Shown: positions 5,777 to 5,950 of the stretch, one piece after another
Position numbering within the stretch: the first letter of the stretch is position 1
How the letters are laid out: the number at the start of each line of letters is the position of its first letter
DNA from: Nitrospiraceae bacterium UBA2166
GTDB lineage: Bacteria; Nitrospirota; Nitrospiria; Nitrospirales; UBA2166
Direction of reading: 5' to 3'
Assembly (NCBI GenBank): GCA_002328825.1
Contig: DCWI01000070.1
Coordinates: 1 to 5,950, forward strand
DNA: 5,950 nt
Notes under the pieces: generated by a model
The model's input: the letters and a program-made list of their open reading frames with translations, nothing else
Databases searched by the model: none
Told to the model about the DNA's origin: nothing
Translations under genes and position numbers: made by a program

Positions 5777-5804
5777 GGTCAGTGTTAAATGAAAAATGCT
5801 GACC
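5777..5804. repeat. Hairpin with 10-bp arms, possible insertion-sequence end
   Basis: GGTCAGTGTT (5777-5786) pairs with AATGCTGACC (5795-5804) through eight Watson-Crick and two G/T pairs around an 8-base loop. No T run follows on the plus strand. GGTCA/TGACC repeats of this kind occur near ends of some IS21-family elements, but no transposase is present, so this is only suggestive. Confidence 0.3.
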
Positions 5805-5877
5805 CTATAAAAGCCTGCTAGTAGAGTCGATCTATAGCTATTAGAGAAAATTGATCAACTATTATTAAAAGAATGAC

Positions 5878-5898
5878 CGCGCTATCTCATATAGCGTG
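5878..5898. repeat. Small hairpin near the right edge
   Basis: CGCTAT (5880-5885) and ATAGCG (5891-5896) form a perfect 6-bp stem with a 5-base loop, extendable by a G/T and a C/G pair. No T run follows. Role unknown. Confidence 0.25.
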
Positions 5899-5950
5899 TT
5901 ACCCGCACCAAAGAAATATACAGAGACGAGCGATGACGCCAAAGTTCCTC

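Larger units (their letters stand above)
5497..5950. other. No assignable gene; possibly decayed coding or insertion-sequence DNA
   Basis: After the shikimate kinase stop, GC drops again and no frame on either strand gives a recognised protein. A plus-strand frame at about 5577-5750 (containing VKLCTIKNGLIKE and SDLILVYDFKRDC) is stop-free but has no start and no family I recognise; an overlapping minus-strand frame (5513-5722) is equally unsupported. AGAGGTG before ATG 5624 is a good ribosome binding site, but the frame ends after 16 codons. A plus-strand frame from ATG 5873 is still open at the right edge (26 codons seen), too short to judge. No clear terminator follows the gene pair. Confidence 0.5.

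Overview
The window looks like an accessory or genome-decay stretch from an anaerobic bacterium, most likely a Firmicute. A Sporomusa-like member of the Negativicutes would fit, but this is inferred from gene content only: two URO-D/methyltransferase-family genes, a CxC-type cysteine desulfurase relative and an ATC-hydrolase-family gene. No rRNA, tRNA, CRISPR array or intact transposase was found.

Layout: positions 1-3739 read on the minus strand. From right to left they hold an intact URO-D-family gene (2801-3739), a roughly 550-base gene-poor stretch with palindromes and a relic that looks like a Na+/H+ antiporter (about 2270-2800), an intact class V aminotransferase/cysteine-desulfurase-like gene (757-2250), and a broken URO-D-family gene running off the left edge (1-638). 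Upstream of the intact URO-D gene lies a second minus-strand relic (3849-4283). It reads in one frame without indels but is crossed by nine TAA/TAG codons, each of which could be a glutamine codon changed by one C-to-T step.

The right part switches strand and composition. A compact plus-strand pair, an ATC-hydrolase-family gene (4469-4957) and a shikimate kinase (4954-5496), overlaps by ATGA. Sampled lines there are 55-65% GC, against about 37% in a sampled line of the URO-D gene, so the two parts probably have different histories. After 5496 there are about 450 bases with no gene I can assign, containing two hairpins and possibly decayed coding or insertion-sequence DNA.

Functional themes: the URO-D-family genes belong to the branch with an HxC...C zinc motif seen in corrinoid/CoM methyltransferases, so methyl-group metabolism is more likely than heme synthesis. 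The cysteine desulfurase relative and the ATC-hydrolase-family protein both touch cysteine/sulfur chemistry, but they are on opposite strands and far apart, so a shared pathway is speculative.
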